From Epiperipatus broadwayi (lineage: Eukaryota > Onychophora > Udeonychophora > Euonychophora > Peripatidae): a stretch of DNA of 64,000 bases. The DNA lies in NCBI GenBank assembly GCA_028023455.1, contig JAQFVV010012511.1, forward strand, positions 2,170,165 through 2,234,164. The letters are read 5' to 3'. Positions 1 through 11,790 of the stretch are shown here, one piece after another. Position numbers and translations under genes: made by a program. The notes beneath the pieces are model-generated. The model did not search any database and was not told where the DNA came from. It saw nothing but the letters and a program-made list of their open reading frames with translations. Each line of letters opens with the position of its first letter. The first letter of the stretch is position 1.

Positions 1-17
1 TAAAATTAATAATGTGT

Positions 18-82
18 GTCAAGCATTGGTGGTCGAGAGATCAGTGATGGCTGCTTTACATGAGAAAATAATAATAATAATA
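18..82 (+). mobile_element. Truncated tRNA-derived SINE (internal deletion)
   Basis: The start matches the full SINE at 26512-26614 (TCAAGC, then GGTGGTCGAGAG). A pol III A-box-like TGGTCGAGAGA lies at 30-40. The copy then jumps straight to the 3' part (GGCTGCT..ACATGA) and an A-rich tail that has become (AAT)n. About 50 bp between the boxes, including the B box, are missing, so it should not be transcribed by pol III. I see no clear target-site duplication. Confidence 0.65.
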
Positions 83-190
83 ATGTGCTCTCAATCTCTA
101 TTGCATTGGAATATTTTATTGCTCCTGTTATAAAAGGAATAATGTGGTCTCAATTTTGTATTGCTTTGTATTATGTTATTGCTTTGAGTG
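78..190. repeat. Two-copy diverged tandem repeat, about 58-bp unit
   Basis: AATAATGTGCTCTCAAT...TATTGCATTGGAATATTTTATTGCT is followed by AATAATGTGGTCTCAAT...TATTGCTTTGTATTATGTTATTGCT. The spacing is about 58 bp and the copies are clearly diverged. No coding potential. Confidence 0.5.
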
Positions 191-3100
191 TTGACTTAGA
201 TTTTAAAGGATTGTTCAATTAATTAAATATTAAGGATGTTTTAAAATAGAATATTCTGAATTCTTATGGACTTAATGTGGCCCGAAAGTTCTAGAGTGTA
301 TTTTAGAACAAGTGACTAGAATTTAAAAACTATCTAGGAGTGGTAATAATAATATAAAAAAAAACTATTTTATTTTTTAGGTATAAAGTTATCTATAAGT
401 TTTGTTTCGTTATGCTTATGATAATTTTTGCTAGTAATTTATTGATAATTTATGTGTACATATAAGAATAATGAAGTTCTCAAAATGCATTTGTTATTAT
501 GTCAAAAGGTAATATGAACATGTGGTATAGAATTATTTAATGAATAATATGAATGAATAAATATGCCTTTGGAAATGATGTATTATTTTTATAAATTATT
601 TTTTATAATTCTTATGCCTAATTATTTTATTATTACTATCATATGCTTTATCAGTCTTTCATATCATGTTTCTAGTATAATTATTATATAATAAATAGTG
701 TGTGTGTTTACAACTATTTTCATGTGTTAAAAGTATGCCTTTTAAGTACAGTTTGTCATAGATGACTTAAATATTGTATTGGGCAATGATTATGATGATG
801 GATTCTTGTCAAGTTTATTTAGGTTTAGTGATATGATACTAATGCTAATTTTGCACTTGTAGATCAATATTGGGCATTTTATAATCCCATCATTTATCCA
901 ATTCTATTTATTGTTGTTTGAAAAGATAGTGAAGACATTTATGTTATGATCTCCATCTTTATGAGTTCATGATATTATCTGAGTAAGTTTTGAAATGGTG
1001 TGTTAATATTCATGGTTGAATATTGGCTGTACAAAAACTTTGATAAAGCAATCTTTATTTAAATTTAAGTAATTATTTTTTATAGGCATAGAAAATTATA
1101 CATCCTCCCCAATTTTATGTTGTTCTGTCATTGGCAACATACGTTGTTAAACACATTATTGAAAGTTTCTTATACAAATGACAGAGTGATAGTTAGATCT
1201 CAAATAAAGTAAGAACTTCATTTATTCAGAGGTACTAGAAATTTTTTTGTGAATTAAATAGATTATTATTGTAATTATTTTTTTATTTTGAATATATTAA
1301 ATCATAAAGTATTGATAATTGTTTATAGTTATTATATTTTATATTATTAATAAAACTTTATTTTATTTTTAATTTTTGACTTTGTTTTGAAATCATCATC
1401 TGCACAATCAGAAAATCTAAGTCACACAAATATTATAATATTTGAATAATAAAAGTACATAATACACAAAAGTCACTTCATTAAAGTTCATGTTATATAG
1501 TATTAGTTATTTCAATGCTTAAGATCATTTTGATTTGATTATTATTTTTAATTATAAGAAAGCTTGTGTGCTCTCTGAGTATGAACAAAAAATTTTTCTG
1601 GCTCATTGCATCACTAGTGTTTTTACATGTTGTAGCATAAGAAACATTAATGAAAAGGGTGTTATTATTTTATTTATAACTAAATCTATTTATTTATGGT
1701 TCTTGTTATAATAATTTAGAAGAGTAAATAATATCTTTTGTACATGGTGTTATAATAATAGCATGATCCAAACCTGAGATATAAATTATATTTTATTTAT
1801 TATAGAACAATGTAATAGTCACATTTAGTTTTAGTGTTAGATAGTATGCAATGTGAAGTCTTTATGGATATAAAGTAGAAGTATTCATTTTTATCATTGT
1901 GCTTAACTTCTAAACTAACCTCTGACCATCATATCATAGGGTTATAATATATATATATATATGTGATATATATAAACAATTTCCGACGGTTACAATATAT
2001 ATATATATTGTAATAGGATTGGGGTAATGGATGGAAATGGGAGGGGGGCACCGTTTATAATGAGATGGGTAATCTGGATTGAAATTTAGGATGGAAAAGA
2101 TGGTGGTCATACCTGGGGTGATGGAAAATCATCATCACTCCCAAGTAAACACAACATTTAATATAAAAAATATTATTAAAATAAATAAATAATTATGAAA
2201 TATTAAAGAAAGAAGATATTAAGAAATGTTAATGTTTAACATCAAATAATATATAAGAAATATTATATATACAAGAGCATGAACAATCTATAGAGATCAC
2301 TCTGAGATCAGCCCAGTTACTCCTCAGAGCAACTATAAGTATAACAACTAAATCAACCAGCATTATAATAAATAAAAGTAAGTATAAATAATAACCATCA
2401 AAATAAATCAACAGTCAATCTTGTGAGTGGATTTGAAATGGGTTTACTATAGACCAGGCTAACTATTTAACCATTGCCAGCTTGGGGCAATTATTTAAAC
2501 ATAATTTGGATGCACCAACTAAGTGATCATCCATTAGAATACATAATCATCAAAGCAACAATAATGCTGGGATATTAAGCCATGGTGATCATCATCAATA
2601 CTTGTTCGCAGTGCCATTAATGCACTGTCTAACTATAAACTTCATTTCTAAGACTAAACTAAAATAAAATGTTGTGCATGGACTTTAAAGAATATAATAT
2701 TATGTGTCAACCAGGATGATCAATCATACTGGATACCCCTTAATCACTAAATGCACCCCCATTTATATAATCAGCTGTTATACACAAATCTAATTCAGAA
2801 GAACACAAGCTTGAGTACTGTTATTGTGACCAAGTTCTCTACTCACAATTCATTTTCTTTATTGCAAGCCCAGAATTAATTTATAGAATAAGGTAAGGTT
2901 AAAATACAAAACTTTTAAAGAAAAGAAAGCATGTGTACTTTTTTCTGAAATCATTTTCTGTCTGTATAGTAATATAAACAATGCAGTCTATATCTTTAAA
3001 TACTAGCTTTAAACATGTGATTTCTTTCTAATAACTTTAACAAAGCATTGTTGTCATCAGATATAATTTAACAAAATATTCTTTAAATTTTAATAAATAA

Positions 3101-6100
3101 ATGATTCATTCATTCCAAAATTATTCAAAACAAAAATAAACATTTTTATTATACATATGACCTTGAATTGTTTTCTTTATTTACCTATTTATAAACCATA
3201 GAAAAAAAGATAAATGAAAATATGTGCATGCCACAATATATTGTACCTACTGAAGTTTGAGATGAGTTTCATTATGTGATAAAATGTCAGTATTATTTTT
3301 TTCTTTCTTGTTTGATTTTGATAGTGGGTATGTGAGCCTATGCAGCATTGAACTGTGTTGCTATGACAACAATAATAGTGATTTAAAAACATTTATTATA
3401 AGTATATCATATAAGATTGTGAATTGACTTTATTCATTTTAAAATGGATGTGTGAATAATAAAGCATATAGTTTGAATAAAATTATTGTTCTTTTGTTAT
3501 TACATTTATTTTTGTTTCTGCATTCACAATAATAAATTACAAACAATACAACTAAATGTCTTAAATATATTTGTCATTTTATTTGTATAATATTATATTT
3601 GAAAGATATATGTAAAAAGTTTATTCCCATTATAGTGTAAAAGAATGTAGTCTTAATTGTCTAGTTTGTGTTAGAATGAAAGAATGGTATTTGTATTATG
3701 CAATAGCAATGTATATAATAATTCTAAAATATTTTTATTTTATTTGTTGTTATTTTTGTATAATAAAATTTTTGACAGGTGCTGATTGAAATTGGCTAGA
3801 GTTAAAAAAGGTATTTCTATAGTTACTCTGACATCAATGGCAACAATGATAAAGCTGAATAGAAAAACTCTCTCTATCTTGTTTTACCTTCAGCAGAAAC
3901 ACATGTAAATTTCTTTACATGATTTTCTTTTTGTTTATTTTAAAAGTATATAGTTAACTGGACAAAATGATGGTGTGAAAAGCAACAATATTCACCCAGA
4001 AACTGTACACTTGTGTTGAAGATTTGTAAGGAGTGACAATTTATTATTAAAAAAAAACTAAGTGAAAATGACTTATTGCTTTATAAACCATCAGAATGTT
4101 TTTTTGCTTTAAAAAACAGATATTACCTGTTTTTCAATGATGAAGTCTAATACAATATAAAATGTACACAAAGATTTTGCTCACTTATTAATATAATTTA
4201 TAAGCTTGATGAATACTTTATACACCAGATAAAAATTGATTCAATTTCCATCATTATGGATGAAACTAGCATCTGTTCTTTTGTAATGTTTTATGAATTG
4301 ATTATTTAATAATAAAAGGATATTTACATTGCATTGTCATGGATATAAATGAGTGTTTTCACACTTGTAACATTATATAGATCAAAATCTGCTGAATGAA
4401 AAAATAATTTGGATATTTGGAAAATGATGGAATTAACAAAATGTGCTTTAAATATTATAGCTTTTTGTATTTTTACTTTCTCTAAAATAACAAAATATCA
4501 TTAAATTGCAATTTTAAAAATAAACACTAGAACTATAATACTATTTTAGAGAGAGCATATTTAAAGACTATTACTCAGGTTGCTTGCTTATATTTCTCAT
4601 TATTATTGCTATATATATATTTATTTTCATTTAATATATATATATATACTATTTATTGATATAAATATTGGTATAATTTTAGATTGAGTAGTGATCTATT
4701 AATATATATATATATATATATATAAGAAAGTTACATTTTCCTAAGTTTGAATTCATATTTTACAGCATAGTAATTATTGTTTTAATTTAAAATATTCATT
4801 TTTAATTTATTGATTATAAATTAACTTTAAGTATATTCATTTATATTATGAGTTTAAAAAAATTATATTGAAATAAGTATTTATTTTATTTTGTTCTCTT
4901 AAATTTATATTAACAAATAAGTAGATTCATTTTTGTATATATGTTATATTTTCATTAGCTATATTTTTATATGAAGTATAAAAAGAAGATATATCTTGAA
5001 CTCTCATATTTCAGAAAATATAAACATTCTAAATTTTTTTTGTATTTTACATAAACATATGTGTTTGTATATAGTATCCAATAAGTGGAGATTGATATAT
5101 AGTCACCTATTTAAATATGAAGTTAATGTCAATTAAAATTTATTGCTTAAAGCATACTCATATTATATGCATATATTTTAAATGTTTATTTTCCATATAT
5201 ATACATATATATAAATTTGATTTTACTTTATATCAATTTGTTAATACATTTTGAATTAATTTAAAACAAGTAAATTTTCTTGGTTGTCATTCAATTTTAC
5301 AATGCAAATTTATTGGTTAATCATATTTGAATGAGGCAATATTCACTAATTGATTATCCCATGTAATTTATTAGAAGCAGTTATAAAAATAATTCAGAAA
5401 TTAAAAACACAGGATGGATAAGAAAGTATAATTACATATTTTTTATACTGAATTTAATGCTTATTAACTGACCAGATATAGATCTTATAAAGCAATAAAT
5501 TAACTTATTTGACATTATTAAATATTTAATAAGTAATTGGAAACTTATTGTAATTATTTTGTTAGTAACAAATAATAAATATACTAAAATAGAAATTATA
5601 CTTGAATTGATTTGATGATTAATAAATGTGCAAACATTATTATTGATAATGAGTAAAGATAATTGCAATGAAATGTTCACTTATCTTATTTGAAATCTTT
5701 TGATTAAAATAAATATTATATTAAGTCAGCATACAGTCTCAAAGATCATAATCTTATTCAGTTATAGATCTGGTAATAGTAATCTATTTTATTCCATTAT
5801 AAATTAGAGTGATTTGCTTTAATTATATTTAAAGTTCATTCATGTGGATTATAGATTCAGTTCAACTATTATATTTTAATATTAATATTTGATTATAATA
5901 AATCTAACAATCTTTCATATGCTTTGACAATTATAGTCTAAAGTTTTAATAATTTAGCTTTAATAAACTGAAGAGTAATTGGATCTGATTTATCAGTTGT
6001 TGGAATAAGTATCAAATAGGAATCTATCATTTATTTTATATATTGTTACGATTGGATTTTGAAAATCTTAAGGTTATTTAATAGGATGAGTTAATTTTCT

Positions 6101-6454
6101 AATATTTTAAGTGTATGAAAGTAGATTAGATTAATTGCTTTTGTATTATTATTAAGCATTTAATCTTATTATAATTGATTTAGTTAAAAGGAATATGTTG
6201 ATATTAGTGGAATAGTATAGCTTAATTAATAGTACTTTTATTTTATTTAGTTGTTAATCAATTATTGAGTTATATATTTTGTTAGATATCATGATATGGG
6301 AAACTTGTAGGGCATATTAAGATTATTATTTCATCCATCCATGAGTTATTTTATTTAAATATAAATACCATTTAACTTTTAGTACAAGTTTGCATTATTA
6401 TAAACAGTGTGTTGATTCATGAGGAATATTAAAGTGTATCTGTGTAATTCTTTG
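191..6454. other. AT-rich non-coding stretch
   Basis: No gene, RNA gene or recognisable transposon protein is visible on either strand. The short ORFs at 2229-2411, 3189-3392 and 5432-5680 (minus) are low-complexity I/L/F/N/Y-rich translations typical of AT-rich chance frames. (AT)n tracts occur near 1950-1965, 1998-2010, 4610-4650 and 4700-4724. A slightly more G-rich patch at 2016-2125 has several GGATGG-like words and no identifiable function. Confidence 0.5.
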
Positions 6455-7140
6455 TCATTATTTTCATTCTATTATAAGGGATCTTTTTATATGCATATAC
6501 TATTATTTATAAGATAATGATATTTAGTTTTATTGCTTTATCTTTGGCTTGTTGTAAATAATGCTTATATTTTAGGATAGTTTGAAGTAATGTTTTATTT
6601 GTTTTCTATCTGTTGTAAATGCTATTGGAATCTGTGAGGTTATAACAAAGGTTATTATCATTGTTTTATTAACTTAAGTATTAGATTGTTATTTATTGAT
6701 TAATATTCACTTTAGCTTAGTTTATTTTTTTCATCCTGTTACAAATGACACTACAATTCACAGGTATTAATAAATTAGGATTGTTCTTCTTTGGTTCATA
6801 TTTTTATTCTATTACAAATGGTGATCAATACTTAGTATCTGACTCAGGATGAATTATAATCCATAATTTTATTCTGTTATAAATGACATTCAACTTTAAA
6901 GTATATTTTTATTCAGTTGTAAATGATGACCAATGATTGGGCTATATTTTCGTTCAGATTATATTAAAGTTTTTATTTCCCATGGTCATTATAGTTATTC
7001 AGTTACAAATGACTTCCTAATCTGTGAGGCATTAAAAGAAGTGCATACTCTCATTTTTATTTTGTTACAAATGGTCCACAATTTGCAAGCATTATCAAAC
7101 TAGGACCATTCTTTCATGGTCCTTATATTTAATCTGTTAC
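6455..7140. repeat. Diverged minisatellite with TTTATTCTGTTACAAATG core
   Basis: A core close to TTTATTCTGTTACAAATG recurs about nine times at irregular 40-90 bp spacing (near 6465, 6605, 6735, 6805, 6865, 6907, 6993, 7062 and 7128). It is followed in several units by words like GACCAAT or ATCTGTGAGG. The variable spacing and divergence indicate an old array or a degenerate multimer. No ORF runs through it. Confidence 0.55.
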
Positions 7141-7434
7141 TATATATATATATATAATTTATAACATATTCTAAATTTTAGAATTAACATCAATTTTTTA
7201 TTAACAAATATTATCTGACGTTTTTGAAGGTTTTTTGTTTTTTAATTTATTTTGGTCTTTCAATTCTAGCCTTAAGCACTAATCATTCTGTTAAAAAATG
7301 TCTATATTCCATTCTATTAACAGTCAAAAACTTTTAATTTTTTTTTAGCTCAATTATTTTTAAAACTCAAAACGAAGTCTAAACTTAAAGCAATTTTAAA
7401 TTTATATTGCAAGCTAAATATAAAACATTTATGA

Positions 7435-8095
7435 GAAAATGTAACATAAAAATAGACTACAAAATTAAATTATTTAATATATATAAATTATGTTCCACAT
7501 ACTCATTTTTTTTTTAGAAATCTTGTTCACTATGAAACACAAAATTTTTCACATTCATATGTATAGCATCATATATTTATACATATGTTTTGATTATATC
7601 ATATGATCATTTTCAAGATCTATTCATAAAAATACAATAGATTTTTAAATTATTCAAAAATTTATATAATAATATTAATAATTTCCAAACATTTATAAAT
7701 CCATCTATATTTATAATTTATGTTTACAAAAATTATTTTCCTGATTAATTAAATCAACAACAATAATAAAATTTATTCATACAAATATATATTTTCAAAA
7801 ACCAAATAAATTATGAATGTAGGTAGATTTGTAAATATTTGAATAATTATTATTATATTATTATTAATCATGATATTTAAAATCGTTTATAAATGTATAT
7901 GTATTTGTAGAAGTAGACTTTGAAAATGACCACAACATGTGGTTAAAATATAAATGAACTATAATGTATTTATAAGCATAAAAAAATTAATTCAATGAAC
8001 AAGTTTCTAAAGAAAATATATACTGGGATTATAATTTATATATTGGAATAAATGGACCAATTTATTTATTTAATATATACATTGTAACACTCCAT
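7435..8095. repeat. Large imperfect inverted repeat
   Basis: The left arm (about 7435-7725) resembles the reverse complement of the right arm (about 7795-8095). The clearest anchors are TTTAGAAATCTTGTTCA near 7515 against TGAACAAGTTTCTAAAG near 7995, and AATTATTCAAAAATTTATA near 7650 against a matching inverted segment near 7835. The arms are AT-rich and diverged, so some pairing may come from composition. It could be an old foldback element. Confidence 0.35.
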
Positions 8096-9130
8096 TTCTA
8101 TAATTTATAATATCACTTGATGATATAAACAATTTAAATTATTTAATTCTATAAAGATAGAAGGTTGACACACAGAAAGATATTTGATGATATACATACT
8201 ACAACTAAAAGATTGTAGACTTTGAAACTATTTTTTTTTGTAAAATGAATAAAATATTTTATAAGAAGATGATTAAATTTAATTATTATTTTTTTTATAA
8301 AAAGAAACATGAAATTATTTTTTTCATTCTTTAAGTTTAATTTTTGATTTAAAAAAATATAAGTAGATTTTATTTATTGATAATGTCAATTTCAAAATAT
8401 ATCTTTACTTTTATTAATTAGAAAATATTTTGTTAAAGAGTTATTTTATTGTTTGTCAGACTGTATAAATGCAAGTAATTAAAAAATGATATCAAATTTA
8501 ATCCAAGCCCATCATTCTCTTTTTATTTGTTTATTTTTAGATTTAGGAAGTATGTAAGGTATTTTCACTGAAAAGTTTAGTTTTAAAATTAACTGTTTCA
8601 AATTTAGTTCACCAGAATTAGCTTGTATTAAATCAGGGACATGTATGATGCAGTCTTTTAGATTATGATTGTTTTCTTGAAACTTTTAAATTATTTGCAC
8701 CAGTTCTATCATGAGGTCTAAAGAATCCATCAAGACAAACCTTCTTTTTAAATTTAAGTGGCTATTTAAGGAAAAGCTTCTACAGAATGAATTTTATATG
8801 TCCAGAATAAAGAACATTGCTTTATAAGTAATAATATCAAAGTTCAAAGAATTTTGGCTATCTCTATTAGCATAAAATTGGAAATACATATATTGTATAA
8901 ATTCAATGTATTGTCATATTTATATAAAAAAATTAACCTAGGAAAATACTAAGTTGAAACAATGACAACTATTAAGTTATAAAAATAAACTCTAGACTAA
9001 AAACTTTTTTAATATGTGTACTGAAGATTACTCAGACTAAGATAAGAAAAAAGCTTAAATATTTATCTTTTTCTATTTTTTTTAAATATCTGTTAATTTT
9101 ATAATAATTTTTTGACATTTCTTTTTTGTT
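8096..9130. other. AT-rich non-coding stretch
   Basis: I see no coding region, RNA gene or structured repeat here. Poly-T runs and AT-rich words dominate. Confidence 0.5.
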
Positions 9131-9134
9131 ATTA

Positions 9135-9995
9135 ATTGAATGTATGTCAATGGTGACTCCATATCTCCAAAACTTTTTACAGTAGTTGTAAAAGAAGTAT
9201 TTTGTGGATTAAAATGGGAAGTTAAGGAAATAAAAATAAATGGAGATTATCTAAGTCATCTAGATTTTACAGATGATGTAATTGTTTTTGCAAATAGATG
9301 CTTTAGAACTTCAGGAAATTTTGCAAGGAGATGAAAGTAAGAAAGTAGGATTAAGGCAAATGTTAAAAAGACTAAAGTAATTATCAATGTATTTTATCAA
9401 AAGAACAAAATAAAGATTGATAATGATGAGTTAGAAGAAGTTAACAATTACAAATACATTGGTCAGTTTATTACCACAGATGGAAATGTAATAGATGAAA
9501 TTAATCATAGAATTAAACTTGGTTAGAATGCTTTTGATAAAAATAACAATATTAAAATAAAATATGCCTAAGTGTTTGAAAAGGAAGGTTTTTTAATAAA
9601 TGTACTGAACACTTAACAAAATAGAAATACAAAGACTTCAGAACTATTCAGTAAAGTTTGGAGAGATGCATGTTACGAATAACAAGAAGAGATTGAAAAT
9701 GAAATAGATAGGTGAGCAAACAAACAGGTATTACTGATATAATCGAAAGAATTAAGAGACTGAAGTGTAGTTGAGCTATATTTTTAGAAATGATAATAAT
9801 ATCTGGACATTTGAAATCTTAAACTGGATTTTAAGAGATTGTAAAAGACCTAGAAAGAGACCACATGTGAGATGGATGGATGAAATAAGAAAGTGTGCTG
9901 TTGTGATATGAAGAAGAGAGGCTAGAGATCAGAGAAGATGGATTGAACTTGGAGATATCTTCATTCTGCAGTGAAGTGATAGTGGTTGAAAATGA
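9135..9995 (+). pseudogene. RTE-like LINE fragment (reverse transcriptase C-terminal half), 5' truncated
   Basis: This is the remains of a non-LTR retrotransposon endonuclease/reverse transcriptase. The open part (9140-9334) reads GDSISPKLFT, then a catalytic box FTDD at 9266-9277 in place of the family's F/YADD. After that the frame breaks. Downstream segments still resemble the family's C-terminal region: a KYIGQFITTDGN-like patch near 9450-9490, then RPRKRPHVRWMDEIRK near 9845-9890. The 3' end has GGATGATAATAT, like the short tandem tails of RTE-clade elements. It shares most of its length with the fragment at 60468-61390. The 5' break falls just before the GDS motif, consistent with 5' truncation during target-primed reverse transcription. 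Frameshifts and stops make it inactive. Assignment to RTE rather than a related clade rests on remembered motif patterns. Confidence 0.8.
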
Positions 9996-10620
9996 GGATG
10001 ATAATATATATTGTAGAATAATATTTTAAAATCCTTATTAATTCTATTAATCGATGAAACTTTTTAAATTCTATCAAATATAAATATATATGTCATTATA
10101 AATATTACAAATCTGTCTATTAAATAAATATTGTTATTAATTAAGTAATTTTATTGATTAAAATGCATTCTTAGATCTTTATTTTCAATTTAATATTCCT
10201 TCTATATATGCTATGCATTTTCTTGTATATGCATTTTCTTAAGCTGAAATGAGAATGTTTTCACTAATTTCTGTATTCATATTGTGAAAAACTATGTACA
10301 TATTGTAGTGTAGTTGTTGTGTCTGGAGATAGATAGTGTCTCAAAATATAAATGTTTCTTTTTTAAAAGATATGCATATATTTTAAATATATTGATTGTT
10401 TTACTGCTAATATGTACATCATATTCCTACTGCAATTTGAGATGATTTTTGTTTATACTGTTATATTTTTAAAAACTCAATGATAAGCTTTACATATATA
10501 AATATAAAAGTCCTGGCTTTATTCATCCAGCCTGCATTTCTGCATATTTTTGGTGCAACAATATGTAACCAAGTATTTAACTTTTAACTAGGGAATCTCT
10601 TGAATTTTAATATATATATA
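9996..10620. other. AT-rich non-coding stretch
   Basis: No feature is recognised. It ends in an (AT)n tract at about 10608-10632, which leads into the tandem duplication. Confidence 0.5.
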
Positions 10621-10633
10621 TATATATATATAT

Positions 10634-10906
10634 TGCTTTGATAACAGTTTGAAATTGTTGATTGTTATTGATATTGGAATTGTCTAAGTGCTGACTGGTT
10701 TTTAATGATTACTTAGAAACCCATTTAGTCTTGAGCATTATTACATCTATGTGTGTGTATATATATATATTGCTTTGATAACAGTTTGAAATTGTTGATT
10801 GTTATTGATATTGGAATTGTCTAAGTGCTGACTGGTTTTTAATGATTACTTAGAAACCCATTTAGTCTTGAGCATTATTACATCTATGTGTGTGTATATA
10901 TATATA
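10634..10906. repeat. Near-perfect tandem duplication, 137-bp unit
   Basis: The segment from TGCTTTGATAACAG to the (GT)n(AT)n tract is repeated almost identically: copy 1 at 10634-10770 and copy 2 at 10771-10906. Each copy ends in GTGTGTATATATATAT, suggesting unequal exchange or slippage through the dinucleotide runs. The high identity means it is recent. No ORF or known family. Confidence 0.85.
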
Positions 10907-11121
10907 AGAAATATAATCTGGTCTCTCCATGAATAATATGTATATTTGCAAACATGAGAGTATCCTCTTAAAATGATTGTTTCTATGAATAATTGTTTAA
11001 TTGATCTGTCTTCTAGTAATAGCTAGGTCACAGACAATTATCCATATCAATAGTAATTTTAAAAGAATGTTTTCAAGTATTGCATATATTCAACATTGTA
11101 ATCATTTATATATATATATAC

Positions 11122-11613
11122 GCTTGATCGGTGTTTTTGGTAGAACGCCATCTGTGGACATAAATACAAGCGTTAGCAAGTTTTTTAACTTGCATTTTTG
11201 TTTTTCATAAATGTACCTTTGAGGTCTTTCTTGCAATGATATAGATTGCAGAGGCTTCTACTATGTGGTGATGCTGAACTGAGATCAGACCCATATAGCT
11301 ATCTGGTTTGCTATGCTGAGTTTGAAGACATTACGTGTCTAAAAAATTCACGCTTGCAAGCTGAATAGAAATTGTTTCATAAACACTCAGAGTTTGTGTT
11401 TAGATCTAGTTTCTTTATTCCTGTCTTTCACTGATGATAGCAAATAGCTTGAAATCATGATCTGAAAGTGGAATTATAGTTAGAGATAGTGAATACTGCT
11501 CTGACGTTTATGTAAACAAAACATATGCTTGATCGGTGTTTTTGGTAGAACACCATCTGTGAACATAAATACAAGCGTTAGCAAGTTTTTTAACTTGCAT
11601 TTTTGTTTTTCAT
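11122..11613 (+). mobile_element. Retrozyme-like element, family R2 (405-bp unit, 1.2 copies)
   Basis: An 87-bp segment at 11122-11208 (GCTTGATCGGTGTTTTTGG through TTTTTGTTTTTCAT) recurs at 11527-11613 with about two substitutions. This gives one full 405-bp monomer plus the start of a second. The interior has no coding capacity but carries a complete type I hammerhead ribozyme at 11417-11474, and a block at 11273-11296 that is also present in family R1. A short non-coding unit with direct terminal repeats and a hammerhead per unit is the hallmark of metazoan retrozymes, which are copied through circular RNA. Both ends lie in (AT)n tracts, so a target duplication cannot be recognised. Membership of the retrozyme class is inferred; the ribozyme and the repeat structure are seen directly. 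Confidence 0.85.
11417..11474 (+). ncRNA. Type I hammerhead self-cleaving ribozyme (R2)
   Basis: All core elements are present in order. The 5' stem I strands are ATTCC (11417-11421) and CTTTCA (11425-11430). They are followed by CTGATGA (11431-11437), stem II with AGC pairing GCT around an AAATA loop, then GAAA (11451-11454). Stem III is minimal (TC/GA around AT, plus the A-T pair of GAAA and NUH). The cleavage triplet ATC is at 11460-11462, so cleavage would follow 11462. The 3' stem I strands TGAAAG (11463-11468) and GGAAT (11470-11474) pair fully with the 5' strands. The internal loop in stem I and the stem II loop could form the usual tertiary contact. No core base is changed, so it may be active. 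Confidence 0.9.
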
Positions 11614-11650
11614 ATATATATATATACAATGTATAATGTTAGCTGAAATC

Positions 11651-11790
11651 TATATAAAATATTTGAACTACCCCATAGCTATCCTTTTAAATAAAGAAAA
11701 ACTTGAATTTTTGTAGCTCATTGAAAAGGAAAGTGGAGTGCGACTAAAATAATATAGCTATGGAGCATTTCAAATAATATATATATATAT
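11651..11790. mobile_element. Small inverted-repeat element (possible MITE)
   Basis: CTATATAAAATATTTGAAC..CCATAGCTAT near 11650-11683 is the imperfect reverse complement of ATAGCTATGGAGCATTTCAAATAAT at about 11754-11778. They flank about 70 bp that itself contains CCTTTT and AAAAGG arms. There is no ORF and no recognisable transposase family; the surrounding (AT)n tracts hide any target duplication. Confidence 0.45.

Noticed and set aside
10690-10745. Possible hammerhead in the 137-bp tandem unit (CTGA...GAAAC...GTC)
   Set aside because: The first core box reads CTGACTG instead of CTGANGA, and no stem II or stem I can be closed around it.
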